From Dyella thiooxydans (lineage in GTDB: Bacteria; Pseudomonadota; Gammaproteobacteria; Xanthomonadales; Rhodanobacteraceae): DNA of 64,000 nucleotides. The stretch covers positions 2,232,001-2,296,000 of the forward strand of contig NZ_CP014841.1 in assembly GCF_001641285.1 (NCBI RefSeq). Direction: 5' to 3'. Positions 50,164 through 59,107 of the stretch are shown here, piece after piece. The notes below the pieces were generated by a model that saw nothing but the letters and a program-made list of their open reading frames with translations, was not told the origin of the DNA and searched no databases. Position numbers and translations under genes: made by a program. Position 1 is the first letter of the stretch. Each line of letters begins with the position of its first letter.

Positions 50164-52643
50164 ACATCATGCCGCTGGCCCTGCGCAGCCTGCGCCGCGA
50201 GTGGCATCTGCCGGAACTGCGCACGCTGGCGGCCTCGCTGGTGCTGGCGGTGGTTGCGCTCGGCGTGGTGGCCACGCTGGCCACCCGCATCGAACGCGGC
50301 CTGCTGGCCAGCGCGGCGGAGCTGATCGGAGGCGATGTCGGCATCAGCGCGCCCCAGGCGCTCCCTCCCACCTTCGTCGACGAGGCGCGCCGCGACGGTC
50401 TGCGCAGCAACCATGTCGCCAGCTTCCCCAGCGTCGCCTTCCACGACGGCCACAGCCAGTTGCTCGACGTGCAGGCCACCGATGCGGCCTATCCGCTGCG
50501 CGGCACGCTGGAACTGGCCGACCGGCAGGGCCGGACACGCACGGGACATGCCCCTGGCACCGGCTTGGTCTACCTCGATCATCGCGCCCTGGTCGCGCTG
50601 GGCCTGCAGATCGGCGACACCGTCCAGGTGGGCGGGCGCGACCTGCGCATCGCCGCGGAACTGGTTCGACAGCCCGACGGTGGCGAACTCTTTGCGCTGG
50701 CGCCGCGGGCGATCATGAGCCTGGCCGACGCCGAAGCGGCCGGCCTGCTCGGTGTCGGCAGCCGCGCGCGACATCGCCTGCTGCTGGCCGGTGAGCCGGA
50801 CCAGGTGCAGCGCTGGCGGCGCTGGGCCAAGGCCCAGACGCTGCCGCAAGGAGCCCAGCTGATCACGCCGGAACAGGCCCAGGAGCGCATGCGTACCGCG
50901 TTCGACCGCGCCAGCGCCTTCCTGCGCCTGACCGCCCTGCTCTCGGCGCTGCTGGCCGGCGTGGCGATCGCCCTGGCGGCGCAGCGCTATGCCCGCCGCA
51001 AGACGCCGGAGGTGGCGCTGCTGCGCGCCCTGGGCACGCCACGACGCCGCGTGCTGGCCTTGCTGCTCGGGACGCTCGGCGCGCTGGCGCTGCCGGCCGT
51101 GATGCTGGGTATCGCCCTGACCCTCGCCCTGGCGCAGGGGGCCTGGCTGGTGGCCAGCCAGCTGTTCGGCAACGTGCCGACCACACTGCCGCTGCTACCT
51201 GCCTTCGCCGCCGCGGCGGTGGGCCTGGCCGTGCTGGCCGGCTTCGCCCTGCCGCCGCTGGCGCGGCTGGCCGACGTACCGCCGGTGGCGGTGTTCCGTG
51301 CCAGCCTGGCCCGCCGCGTACGTCGCTTCGACGTGCTGTACCTGGTGCCGCTGGCGGTGGCCGCCGTGCTCATCTGGCTGCAGAGCGATTCGCTGAAGAT
51401 GGCCGGCATCCTCGCCGCCAGCCTGCTCGGGGTGGCCGCCTTCGCCGCCGCCCTGGCGGCGCTGCTGCTGTGGCTGGCACGGCGCGTGGCGCCCGGCGCG
51501 CATCCCGCCCTTCGCCTCGGCCTCGCCGCGCTGGCCCGGCGCCGGGGCCTCAGCCTGATCCAGGCCACCGCGCTGAGCCTGGGCCTGGTCGCCCTGCTGC
51601 TGCTCGCCGTGGTCGCGCCCTCGCTGCTGGATGGCTGGCGCCGCGAACTGCCCGCAGACACGCCGAACTGGTTCGTGCTGAACCTGCAGGACGACCAGCG
51701 TGCCGGCTTCGACGCCGCCCTGCAGAAGCTGGGCGCAAGGGAACTGAACATGTTGCCGTTGGCGGTCGGCAAGCTCGCCGCGATCAACGGCGTGCCGGCG
51801 GATCAATTGAACTTCGCCGACCCTCGTGCGAAGGACTGGATCGACCGCCAGCTGCGGGTGTCTTGGGCAGGCGCGCTGCCGCCATCGAACCAGGTGGTCG
51901 CCGGTACCTGGTTCGCTGCGCAGCCGACACACGCCGAGGTCTCGGTGGATACGATGTGGCGCGACATGTTCCACCTGAAGCTCGGCGACACGATGCGCTT
52001 CACCATCGGCGAGCGCAGCCTGGACGCCACCGTGAGCAGCGTGCGTCAGGTCGACTGGAGCTCGTTCCGGGTGAACTTCTTCCTGCTGCTGGACCCGGCG
52101 CATGCCGACAGTCTGCCGCACACCTGGCTGGCCAGCTTCTATCTGCCACGCAGCCAGGCGGACGGTCTGGCACGCGTGTCACGCGACTACAGCAACCTCA
52201 GCCTGGTCGACGTCGACTCGCTGCTCGACCGGGTGCGCGAGATCGTGCAGCGGGTGAGCAACGCGGTGCGCTGGATCCTCGGCTTCAGCCTGCTCGCCGG
52301 TGCGCTGGTGCTGGCCGCGGCGCTGGCCTCCAGCGCCGCCGAACGCCGGCACGAAGCGGCCCTGCTGCGCACGCTGGGCGCCCGGCGGGGGCAACTGCGC
52401 GTGGCGGCGGCCTGCGAGTTCGCCCTGCTCGGCGCGGTGGCCGGACTGACTGCGGCGATCGGTGCAGCCGGAGCCGGCTGGTGGCTGGGGCGCGCGGTGT
52501 TCCACATCGAGCATTTCGTGCCGCCGCTGGGTGCGCTGGCGCTGGACGCGCTGGTTGCCGCGGTCGTGGTGATGCTGCTCGGCCTGGCGGGCACGCGGCG
52601 GGTGACCCGCACGTCGCCCATGCGACTCTTGCGCGAGGGCTGA
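50160..52643 (+). CDS. ybbP: FtsX-like ABC permease YbbP
   Basis: An 827-residue integral membrane protein with ten predicted membrane segments in the YbbP layout: one N-terminal helix, a large periplasmic domain (about 45-260), FtsX module 1 (about 260-380, LLSALLAGVAIALAAQRYARRK, VALLRALGTPRRRVLAL), a middle group of helices, a second periplasmic domain, and FtsX module 2 at the end (AALLRTLGARRGQLRVAAACE). It ends TSPMRLLREG, the usual MacB-type tail. It forms the transporter with YbbA. Confidence 0.92.
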   Translation: MNIMPLALRSLRREWHLPELRTLAASLVLAVVALGVVATLATRIERGLLASAAELIGGDVGISAPQALPPTFVDEARRDGLRSNHVASFPSVAFHDGHSQLLDVQATDAAYPLRGTLELADRQGRTRTGHAPGTGLVYLDHRALVALGLQIGDTVQVGGRDLRIAAELVRQPDGGELFALAPRAIMSLADAEAAGLLGVGSRARHRLLLAGEPDQVQRWRRWAKAQTLPQGAQLITPEQAQERMRTAFDRASAFLRLTALLSALLAGVAIALAAQRYARRKTPEVALLRALGTPRRRVLALLLGTLGALALPAVMLGIALTLALAQGAWLVASQLFGNVPTTLPLLPAFAAAAVGLAVLAGFALPPLARLADVPPVAVFRASLARRVRRFDVLYLVPLAVAAVLIWLQSDSLKMAGILAASLLGVAAFAAALAALLLWLARRVAPGAHPALRLGLAALARRRGLSLIQATALSLGLVALLLLAVVAPSLLDGWRRELPADTPNWFVLNLQDDQRAGFDAALQKLGARELNMLPLAVGKLAAINGVPADQLNFADPRAKDWIDRQLRVSWAGALPPSNQVVAGTWFAAQPTHAEVSVDTMWRDMFHLKLGDTMRFTIGERSLDATVSSVRQVDWSSFRVNFFLLLDPAHADSLPHTWLASFYLPRSQADGLARVSRDYSNLSLVDVDSLLDRVREIVQRVSNAVRWILGFSLLAGALVLAAALASSAAERRHEAALLRTLGARRGQLRVAAACEFALLGAVAGLTAAIGAAGAGWWLGRAVFHIEHFVPPLGALALDALVAAVVVMLLGLAGTRRVTRTSPMRLLREG

Positions 52644-52686
52644 GCCGCCAGCCACCATCGACGGATTCCCCCGCCCGGAGCAGGCC

Positions 52687-53316
52687 GTGTACACCCTCTA
52701 CTACTCCCCCGGCACCGCCAGCATGGTGATGCACATGGCCCTGATCGAGAGCGGTGCGCCGTTCGAGCTGAAGCTCGTGGACATCGAGCGCGGCGCGCAG
52801 CGCGACCCGGCGTATCTCGCACTGAACCCGCGTGGCGTGGTGCCGACCCTGGTGATCGACGGCCAGCCCCGGCACGAGTCCGCCGCACTGCTGATGATGC
52901 TGGCCGACCGTCATCCGGAAGCCGGACTCGCCCCGGCGCCCGGCACGGCCGCCCACGATGCCTTCGAGCAGTGGCTGGTCTATCTGAGCAACACCCTGAT
53001 GTCGACGTTCCGCTTCTGGTTCTACCCGCCGGAGCTGGGCTCGGCCGAGCATCCGCCGCAGGTCCGAGCAGCGCTGGCGGCGAAGATCGAGGGCGTGTGG
53101 GATTACCTCGACCGCGCGCTGGCCGCGCAAGGCCCCTATCTGCTTGGAGACATCTTCAGCGCCGCAGACCTGCTGCTGGCGATGCTGATGCGCTGGTCGC
53201 GCAACATGCCGCGCCCGGCCAGCCAGTGGCCTGCACTGGCCCGTCTGGCCGACCTGATCCGTGCCCGCCCGAGCTGGCAGCAGGTGTATGCCGTCGAGGG
53301 CCTGAGCGGGTGGTGA
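52687..53316 (+). CDS. Glutathione S-transferase family protein
   Basis: A 209-residue GST. The thioredoxin-like N-domain has YTLYYSPGTASMVMHMALIESGAPFE and the cis-Pro segment NPRGVVPTLVIDG, then the ES pair (HESAALLMMLADRHPE) that binds glutathione. The helical C-domain includes YLLGDIFSAADLLLAMLMRW (the N-capping SxAD motif). It starts with GTG. Its substrate is unknown. The stop overlaps the GTG of the permease gene (GTGA), so the two are coupled. Confidence 0.88.
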   Translation: MYTLYYSPGTASMVMHMALIESGAPFELKLVDIERGAQRDPAYLALNPRGVVPTLVIDGQPRHESAALLMMLADRHPEAGLAPAPGTAAHDAFEQWLVYLSNTLMSTFRFWFYPPELGSAEHPPQVRAALAAKIEGVWDYLDRALAAQGPYLLGDIFSAADLLLAMLMRWSRNMPRPASQWPALARLADLIRARPSWQQVYAVEGLSGW

Positions 53317-54449
53317 GATTCCTGCGCGACCGTCTGGCGTCGCATCTCTTGCCCTGGCTGCGCACCGAGTGGTTGCTGGCCGCATTCGGCTCGCTCGCCA
53401 TCCTGCTCGCGCTGGCCGATCCGCAGCCGCTGGACCGCTACCAGGACTGGCTGCAGGTGCCGACCCTGGCCGGCCTGATGGGGCTGATGATCGCGATCCA
53501 GGGCATCCGCGACAGCGGCCTGGTGCAGCGGGCGGCGATCGTGCTGGTGACCCGCGCGCACTCGCTGCGTGGGCTGGGACTGATGCTGGTGGCCGGCGCC
53601 GAGATCCTGGCCATGGTCCTGACCAACGACGTCAGCCTGTTCCTGCTGGTGCCGCTGACCGTCGCCATCGCCGGCCTGTCCAACCTGCCGCTGGCGCGCA
53701 TGGTGGTGCTGGAGGCGCTGGCGGTGAACGCCGGATCGATGCTGAGCCCGATCGGCAATCCGCAGAACCTGCTGTTGTGGCAGTCCTCGCACCTGCCGTT
53801 CCTGCACTTCGTTCAGGGCATGGCGCCGGCGTCGGCGCTGGCGTCGCTGCTGCTGTTGGCGCTCACCGCGCTGTGGCTGCCGGGAGGCCGGGTCGAGCTC
53901 GACCGGAATGCCCTGGACAGCCGGCCGCTGTTCCCGCCGCTGGCGGTGCTGTCGCTGGTGGCGCTGGCCTCGATGGTGCTGATGATGGAACACGGGCTGG
54001 CGCTGGAAGGCGCGCTCGGCCTGCTGCTGCCGTTCGCCCTGCTGGCGCGCGACAGCCTGAAGCGGATCGACTGGCCGCTGCTGGCGACCTTCGCGGCGAT
54101 CTTCGCCGGGCTCGGCCACTTCGCCGCGCTGCCCGTGGTAGGCGCAGTGCTGGATCGCTTCGATTTCGGCCAGCCGCTGACCCTGTTCCTCGGCGGGCTG
54201 CTGGGTTCCCAGGTGATCAGCAACGTGCCGGCCACCGTGCTGCTGCTGGACCGTGCGCACGATCCGCTCGCCCTGGCCACCGCCGTCAACGTCGGCGGCT
54301 TCGGACTGGTGGTCGGCTCACTGGCCAACCTGATCGCCCTGCGGCTGGCGCGCCTGCCGCAGGGCCTGCGGCAATTCCACCGCGTGTCGATCCCGTTCCT
54401 GATGGTGTGCGCGCCGCTGGTCTACCTGACGGCGCGCTGGTTGGCCTGA
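53313..54449 (+). CDS. Anion permease, ArsB/SLC13 superfamily (YbiR-like)
   Basis: A 378-residue membrane protein with about ten hydrophobic segments. Two repeated signature loops are visible: MVLTNDVSLFLLVPLTVAIAG with NAGSMLSPIGNPQNLLLW, and QVISNVPATVLLLDRAH with NVGGFGLVVGSLANLIALRLA. These fit the ion-transporter superfamily of arsenite, citrate and sodium-coupled anion carriers; E. coli YbiR is similar in length. The substrate is not evident. It starts at GTG 53313, translationally coupled to the GST gene. Confidence 0.8.
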   Translation: MRFLRDRLASHLLPWLRTEWLLAAFGSLAILLALADPQPLDRYQDWLQVPTLAGLMGLMIAIQGIRDSGLVQRAAIVLVTRAHSLRGLGLMLVAGAEILAMVLTNDVSLFLLVPLTVAIAGLSNLPLARMVVLEALAVNAGSMLSPIGNPQNLLLWQSSHLPFLHFVQGMAPASALASLLLLALTALWLPGGRVELDRNALDSRPLFPPLAVLSLVALASMVLMMEHGLALEGALGLLLPFALLARDSLKRIDWPLLATFAAIFAGLGHFAALPVVGAVLDRFDFGQPLTLFLGGLLGSQVISNVPATVLLLDRAHDPLALATAVNVGGFGLVVGSLANLIALRLARLPQGLRQFHRVSIPFLMVCAPLVYLTARWLA

Positions 54450-54459
54450 GGCCGACGGC

Positions 54460-55233
54460 TCAGTCGTCGTCGCGGGGCACGCTGACCTTGCCCTTCACGC
54501 CGCTGTAGTCGACATCGCCGCTGCCCTTGGCGCCGAGCGAAAGATCACCGGTGACATCGCGCACGTTGAGGTCGCCCGAGCCGAGCGTATCGGCACGCGC
54601 ACTGCCACCGACGCGCTCGAGGGTCACATCGCCCGAACCGATGCTGCCCACGCGGGCATCGCCACGCACGCCGTCGATGCGGGCATCGCCCGAACCGACC
54701 GAGCCGATCGACAGGCTGCCGACGTCGTTGGCGTCGACATCGCCGGAGCCCACGCTGGTGGCGAAGCGCCCGGCGATGCGCTTGACGTGCAGGTCGCCGG
54801 AGCCGACCTGGCTGTCCAGTTGCTGCACGTCGCTCACATCGGCGTCGCCCGAGCCCACGGCCACGGTGAGCGGCATGCCGGCCGGCAGCTGCACGTTGAC
54901 GTCCAGGCTGCTGTACGAGCTGCCGAACAGGTTGAAGTGCATGCCCTCATGACGGGCCAGCTCGATGATCAGCTGGTCGCCGTCGCGGTGCGACTCCACC
55001 GTGAGGCTGTCGAGGACGTCCTTGCTGGAGGCACAGGCGCGGCCATCCAGGGTGAGCGCCGTGGCGGACGGGCTGCCCGTCACGTGCAGGTCTTCGGCAT
55101 GCACGGCGATCTGCACGCTGCGCACGCCTTTCAGGTCGTCGTGCAGCTGGCGCGGCGCCTCGTACTTGCACTGGTTGGCCGCCAGCACGGGCAGCGGGGC
55201 GAGCAGGGCGGCGAACAGCAGGAGGTGGCGCAT
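54460..55233 (-). CDS. Exported beta-helix protein with GSGD repeats (DUF4097/DUF2807-like)
   Basis: A 257-residue protein with a signal peptide (1-19, LAA) and a body that becomes strictly repetitive. From about residue 125 the tetrapeptide GSGD recurs roughly every 16-20 residues (AVGSGDADV, QVGSGDLHV, SVGSGDVDA, SVGSGDARI, SIGSGDVTL, TLGSGDLNV, AKGSGDVDY). This pattern suggests a parallel beta-helix with one GSGD turn per coil, as in putative adhesin/auto-transporter-adhesin-like GIN domains. The start MRHLLLFAALLAPLP follows GGAGATCGAC. The function is unknown. Two cysteines near the start of the mature part may pair. Confidence 0.8.
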   Translation of the reverse strand: MRHLLLFAALLAPLPVLAANQCKYEAPRQLHDDLKGVRSVQIAVHAEDLHVTGSPSATALTLDGRACASSKDVLDSLTVESHRDGDQLIIELARHEGMHFNLFGSSYSSLDVNVQLPAGMPLTVAVGSGDADVSDVQQLDSQVGSGDLHVKRIAGRFATSVGSGDVDANDVGSLSIGSVGSGDARIDGVRGDARVGSIGSGDVTLERVGGSARADTLGSGDLNVRDVTGDLSLGAKGSGDVDYSGVKGKVSVPRDDD

Positions 55234-55363
55234 GTCGATCTCCGGTGGAAGGAATACCCCGCTCAGATGCACCCCGGCGCCGAAAGGTTGCAATCGCTGC
55301 GACCGGTCAACGGCGACGGAAGCACCACGTTCATGACGTCCACGCATTCCCGTGGAGATCCCC

Positions 55364-55879
55364 ATGCAGCACAAGACCCTGCTCGCTTCCACCCTGACCC
55401 TGCTGATCGCGGGCGGCGCATCCCTCGCCTTCGCGCAGGACAAGACGCCTTCGGCTCCGCCTGCACCGATGGCCGGTCCGCATGGCTTGCCGGGGGCACC
55501 CGGCACGGGCCGGCACGGCGACTGGATGCACCACGGTCCCGGTATGCGTCGGATGGGTGGCGAAGGCAGCGGCGTGATCGCCGACCTGCGCGGACTGGAG
55601 CACCTGTACCGCCAGGCCGGCCGCACCCGCGACCTCGCCGCCGTGTACAACGAAGTGCTGGCCCGGTCGCAGGATCCACGGGTGCGTGCCTACGCCTATC
55701 ACCAACTGGCGCGCGTGCAGGCGCAGCCGACCAATCTCGATGCCGCCATCGCGACCATGCGCAAGAGCCTCGACGAGAGCCTGGCCAACGAGGCGAAGCA
55801 TCGGGCCGAGATGGAACAGATGCGCGCGCGCTGGCAGCAGAAGCAGGGGCAGGCGGCAAAGGATGGCGGCGGCAGGTAA
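55364..55879 (+). CDS. Small exported helical protein of unknown function
   Basis: A 171-residue protein with a signal peptide (1-25, AFA), a low-complexity Pro/Gly/His/Met segment (residues 30-70, with HGDWMHHGPGMRRMGG), then a helical part (VIADLRGLEHLYRQAGRTRDLAAVYNEVL) resembling a single TPR pair, and a charged C-terminal helix. The His/Met-rich part could bind copper or another metal, as in CopB- or Spy/CpxP-like proteins, but this is only suggestive. ATG 55364 has GGAG 8 nt upstream and is preferred to GTG 55352. Confidence 0.7.
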   Translation: MQHKTLLASTLTLLIAGGASLAFAQDKTPSAPPAPMAGPHGLPGAPGTGRHGDWMHHGPGMRRMGGEGSGVIADLRGLEHLYRQAGRTRDLAAVYNEVLARSQDPRVRAYAYHQLARVQAQPTNLDAAIATMRKSLDESLANEAKHRAEMEQMRARWQQKQGQAAKDGGGR

Positions 55880-55896
55880 AGCAGCGGACAGCGGCG

Positions 55897-55942
55897 GCGG
55901 GTGCGGGTGCGGGTGCGGGTGCGGGTGCGGGTGCGGGTGCGG
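55897..55942. repeat. Hexanucleotide tandem repeat (GCGGGT)x7
   Basis: Seven perfect GCGGGT units (55897-55938) plus a partial GCGG. They lie between the convergent genes for the small exported protein and mazG, outside both reading frames. A perfect short tandem repeat of this size can change length by slippage. Confidence 0.95.
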
Positions 55943-55956
55943 ACGATACCTGCGTC

Positions 55957-56772
55957 CTACGCCTGGCCGCCGCGATCCTCTTCGCGCTTGACGGCGTTCC
56001 AGAGCAGTTCCTGCGCGGCCAGGTCGCGCTGGTCCAGCCGCTGGCCCGCCTCTTCCGCCAAGGCCTCCATGCGCCGGAAGCGCCGCTCGAACTTGGCGTT
56101 GGCGCGGCGCAGGGCCTGCGAAAAATCCACGCCCGCATGCCGGGCGAGATTGACCAGTATGAAGGCGACGTCGCCGATCTCGTCCTCCAGCCGTCCGGTA
56201 TCGGCGCCGGCGGCAAACTCCGCGCGCACCTCCTCGACCTCTTCGGCCAGCTTGTCCAGCACCGGCGCCGGATCCGGCCACTCGAAGCCGGTCCGGGCGG
56301 CCTTTTCCTGCAGCTTCTGCGCCCGCTTCCACTCCGGCAGGCCGCGCGACACGCCGGCCAGCGCGCTGGCATCGTGCGTCTCGCCCCTGGCCGCACGCTC
56401 CCCGGCCTTGATCACCTCCCATGCGGCCTTCTGCGCCTCGACGTCATCGTAGGCGACGTCGCCGAACACGTGCGGATGGCGGCGGATCATCTTGTCGCTG
56501 ATCGCATGCGCGACATCGGCAAACCCGAACAATCCCCGCTCACGCGCCATCTGCGCATGAAACACCACCTGCAGCAGCAGGTCGCCGAGCTCGTCGCGCA
56601 GGTCGGACCAGTCCCGCCGATCGATCGCGTCGGCGACCTCGTAGGCCTCCTCGATCGTGTACGGGGCGATGGTGGCGAAATCCTGCTGCAGATCCCACGG
56701 GCAGCCGCCCCGCGGATCGCGCAGGCGGGCCATGATGGCGAGCAGATCGTCGAGGCTGTGGCGTTGAGTCAT
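55957..56772 (-). CDS. mazG: Nucleoside triphosphate pyrophosphohydrolase MazG
   Basis: A 271-residue enzyme with two MazG domains. The first has LRDPRGGCPWDLQQDFATIAPYTIEEAYE and the metal-binding ELGDLLLQVVFHAQ; the second has KLAEEVEEVRAEF and EDEIGDVAFILVNLAR. It hydrolyses NTPs/dNTPs to monophosphates and can lower ppGpp. ATG 56772 (MTQRHSLDD) is chosen. Upstream of it there is no purine-rich ribosome-binding site because the minus-strand leader reads through a CACTC/CTCCC tract, which is unusual. Confidence 0.93.
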   Translation of the reverse strand: MTQRHSLDDLLAIMARLRDPRGGCPWDLQQDFATIAPYTIEEAYEVADAIDRRDWSDLRDELGDLLLQVVFHAQMARERGLFGFADVAHAISDKMIRRHPHVFGDVAYDDVEAQKAAWEVIKAGERAARGETHDASALAGVSRGLPEWKRAQKLQEKAARTGFEWPDPAPVLDKLAEEVEEVRAEFAAGADTGRLEDEIGDVAFILVNLARHAGVDFSQALRRANAKFERRFRRMEALAEEAGQRLDQRDLAAQELLWNAVKREEDRGGQA

Positions 56773-56932
56773 GAGTGGGGAGAAGTGAGTGAAGAGGAGT
56801 GAGGAGTGAGGGGTGAGAGTGGAGCGTCGCATCCGCATGCGAGTCAAGGAAACAGCATCAACACCGGACACCTGCTCTCTCAATTCTCACTCCTCTCCAC
56901 TCACACCTCGCTCCCCTCCACTCACTCCTGAG
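56773..56932. repeat. GAGTGA-type purine tract and its inverted counterpart
   Basis: The bases 56773-56823 consist of GAGTG, GAAGTGAG and GAGGAGTGAG variants; 56877-56932 hold the complementary CTCACTCCTC variants. Together they form a long imperfect inverted repeat. It reaches into the end of cysQ, whose TGA stop (56922-56924) lies within it, and up to the mazG start. No gene lies in the gap. Confidence 0.8.
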
Positions 56933-57737
56933 CTCTTGCCAGGCGCTCGGCCCAATCGATTTCCGAGTCGCCGACGGCGACGAACTCGGGGTTGAGCAGC
57001 GACTCGCCGCGGTTGTAACGCAGCGGCATGCCTTCCAGGTCGAGCACCGCGCCACCGGCTTCTTCCAGCACGCATTGCGCAGCGGCGGTGTCCCACTCGC
57101 TGGTCGGGCCGCGGCGCAGGTAGAGATCGGCGTCGGCACGGGCGATCAGGCAGAACTTCAGCGACGACCCCATCGCCAGCGTAGTGAACGGGCCGCCCAG
57201 CAACTGCTCGAGCAGCACCGCATCGCTGCCGCCGTGCGAGCGGCTGCCGGCCACCACCGGCGGGTCGGACAGCGCCCGGCTGCGCATCGGCAGCCAGCCT
57301 TCGTCGTCGCGGCGCATCCACGCACCGCCACCGCGCTCGGCGGCATAAACCTCGTCCATCGCCGGCGCCAGCACCACGCCGAGCACCGGGCGATGGTGGT
57401 CGATCAGCGCGATGTTCACGGTGAACTCGCCGTTGCGCTTGACGAACTCGCGCGTGCCGTCGAGTGGATCGACCAGCCAGTATCGATCCCAGCCCCTTCG
57501 CACTTCCCAGTCGCTGGCGCGGGCTTCCTCGGAGATCACCGGCAGCACCTCGTCCAGCGCCGCCAGGCCCTGGGCGATCACCGTCTGCGCGGCGAGATCG
57601 GCGGCCGTCAGCGGCGATCGGTCGTCCTTGTGCTCCACGTCGAAGTCGCCGGCGTAGACCGCCATGATCGCCTCGCCCGCCTGGCGGGCGATCGCCGCGA
57701 CACGGGCCAGCAGCGGGGAAAAAGGCGCGGCGCTCAT
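56922..57737 (-). CDS. cysQ: 3'(2'),5'-bisphosphate nucleotidase CysQ
   Basis: A 271-residue FIG-superfamily phosphatase. The metal motifs are SPLTAADLAAQ, VISEEA (E of EE), WLVDPLDGTREFVKRNGEFTVNIALI (DPLDGT) and TSEWDTAAAQCVLEEAGG (WD-A). The TREF sequence after DGT distinguishes CysQ from inositol phosphatases. It degrades 3'-phosphoadenosine 5'-phosphate left by sulfate assimilation. The start overlaps the nudE stop (ATGA), so the two are coupled, as in other gammaproteobacteria. Confidence 0.93.
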   Translation of the reverse strand: MSAAPFSPLLARVAAIARQAGEAIMAVYAGDFDVEHKDDRSPLTAADLAAQTVIAQGLAALDEVLPVISEEARASDWEVRRGWDRYWLVDPLDGTREFVKRNGEFTVNIALIDHHRPVLGVVLAPAMDEVYAAERGGGAWMRRDDEGWLPMRSRALSDPPVVAGSRSHGGSDAVLLEQLLGGPFTTLAMGSSLKFCLIARADADLYLRRGPTSEWDTAAAQCVLEEAGGAVLDLEGMPLRYNRGESLLNPEFVAVGDSEIDWAERLARAQE

Positions 57738-58291
57738 GAGCGCTCGAACCGGCCGGCGAGGTATTCGCGCGCCATGAACAGGGCGGCGATCGAGCGCCCT
57801 TCGGTGACGTCGTCGCGGGCGATCAGGGTATGCAGTTCATCCAGCTTCCAGGGCACCACTTCCAGTTCCTCCGGTTCGTCGCCCTGCAGGCGTTCGGGAT
57901 ACAGGTCCTGCGCCAGCACCACGTGCGCCATGTGGGTCATGTAGGCGGGCGCGAGCGACAGGTGGTGCAGGATGGTGAGCTTGCGCGCACCGTAGCCCAC
58001 TTCTTCCTTCAGCTCGCGGTCGGCACCCTGCTCCACCGTCTCGTCCTGATCCAGCCGCCCCTTGGGCAATCCCAGTTCGTATCGACCGAGACCGGCGGCG
58101 TACTCATTGACCAGCAGGACCGTCCGGGCGTCGATCATCGGCACGATGATCACCGCGCCGAGGCCATGCGACTTCAGCCGCTCGTAGATGCGCCGCTCGC
58201 CGTTGGAGAACTCCAGGTCGAGCTGCTCGGCACGCAGGAAGGTGCTCTGCGCGACATCGCGCCGGGCATGGATGATCGGGAGCTTGGCCAT
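57734..58291 (-). CDS. nudE: ADP-compound Nudix hydrolase NudE
   Basis: A 185-residue Nudix enzyme. The Nudix box is GLPKGRLDQDETVEQGADRE followed by LKEEVGYG; preceding YAAGLGRYELGLPKG and following HHLSLAPAYMTHMAHVVLA match NudE, which hydrolyses ADP-ribose, NADH and related compounds. It lies just ahead of cysQ with overlapping stop and start. The pair is conserved in Pseudomonas and xanthomonads. Confidence 0.92.
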   Translation of the reverse strand: MAKLPIIHARRDVAQSTFLRAEQLDLEFSNGERRIYERLKSHGLGAVIIVPMIDARTVLLVNEYAAGLGRYELGLPKGRLDQDETVEQGADRELKEEVGYGARKLTILHHLSLAPAYMTHMAHVVLAQDLYPERLQGDEPEELEVVPWKLDELHTLIARDDVTEGRSIAALFMAREYLAGRFERS

Positions 58292-58330
58292 TGGCCGATT
58301 GTAGCCGGTCGCCTGTCGCCCGGCTGCGGC

Positions 58331-59107
58331 TCAACGGCGTAGCCGCACCAGCGCCTCGGCGTGCAGCGGCGGCACCCCGGCCAGCACGCTGCGCGTATCC
58401 AGCGTGAGCGGCGCACCCTCCAGGTCGGTGAACACGCCGCCGGCCTCGCGCACGATCACCGCCAGCGCCGCCACGTCGAGGATGTTCACGTCCGACTCGA
58501 TCACCAGGTCCACGCCGCCACGCGCCAGCAGGTGGTAGTGGCAGAAATCGCCGTAGCCGCGGATGCGGTTGCTGTCGCGGATCATCTGGCCCAGCGCGGC
58601 CCAGCGGCCGTCGCCGGTGAGCGTCTTGATGTTGCCGGTGGAGATCGCCGCCTGCGCCATCGTCGCCGCCGGACCGACCTGCACCCGGCTGCCGTCCAGC
58701 CAGGCACCGCCGCCGGTGTGCGCCCACATCGTTTCGCCGTAGACCGGCGCGCTGGAGACGCCAAGCACCAGCTCGCCGGCGTGCATCAGCGCGATCTGGG
58801 TGGAGAAGAACGGCGTACGGCGGACGAAGCTCTTGGTGCCGTCCAGCGGATCGACCAGCCACAGCAGGCCCTGGTCGCTGCCCTCCAGGCCGAACTCCTC
58901 GCCGTAGATCGCCGCTTCCGGCAGTGCCTTGGTGAGGATGGCGCGGATCGCCAGCTCGGCCTCGCGATCGGCCACCGTGACCGGGGTGTCGTCGGACTTC
59001 AGCTCCACGGCCACGCCGCGCTGCCAGTAGTGCAGAATCACCTCGGCGGCGGCGGCAGCGGCTTCGCGGGCAGCGGCCAGCGCGGGGGCAAGATCGAGGT
59101 GGCTCAT
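58331..59107 (-). CDS. Inositol-monophosphatase-family phosphatase (HisN-like)
   Basis: A 258-residue FIG-superfamily phosphatase: DDTPVTVADREAE, AIYGEEFG, WLVDPLDGTKSFVRRTPFFSTQIALM and SDVNILDVAALAVIVREAGG. The TKSF segment and the SDVNILD site resemble histidinol-phosphate phosphatases of the IMPase type (HisN) as well as general inositol monophosphatases; the substrate cannot be settled by eye. Its start overlaps the gspN stop (ATGA). Together with cysQ it makes two FIG-family phosphatases within 2.2 kb. Confidence 0.82.
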   Translation of the reverse strand: MSHLDLAPALAAAREAAAAAAEVILHYWQRGVAVELKSDDTPVTVADREAELAIRAILTKALPEAAIYGEEFGLEGSDQGLLWLVDPLDGTKSFVRRTPFFSTQIALMHAGELVLGVSSAPVYGETMWAHTGGGAWLDGSRVQVGPAATMAQAAISTGNIKTLTGDGRWAALGQMIRDSNRIRGYGDFCHYHLLARGGVDLVIESDVNILDVAALAVIVREAGGVFTDLEGAPLTLDTRSVLAGVPPLHAEALVRLRR

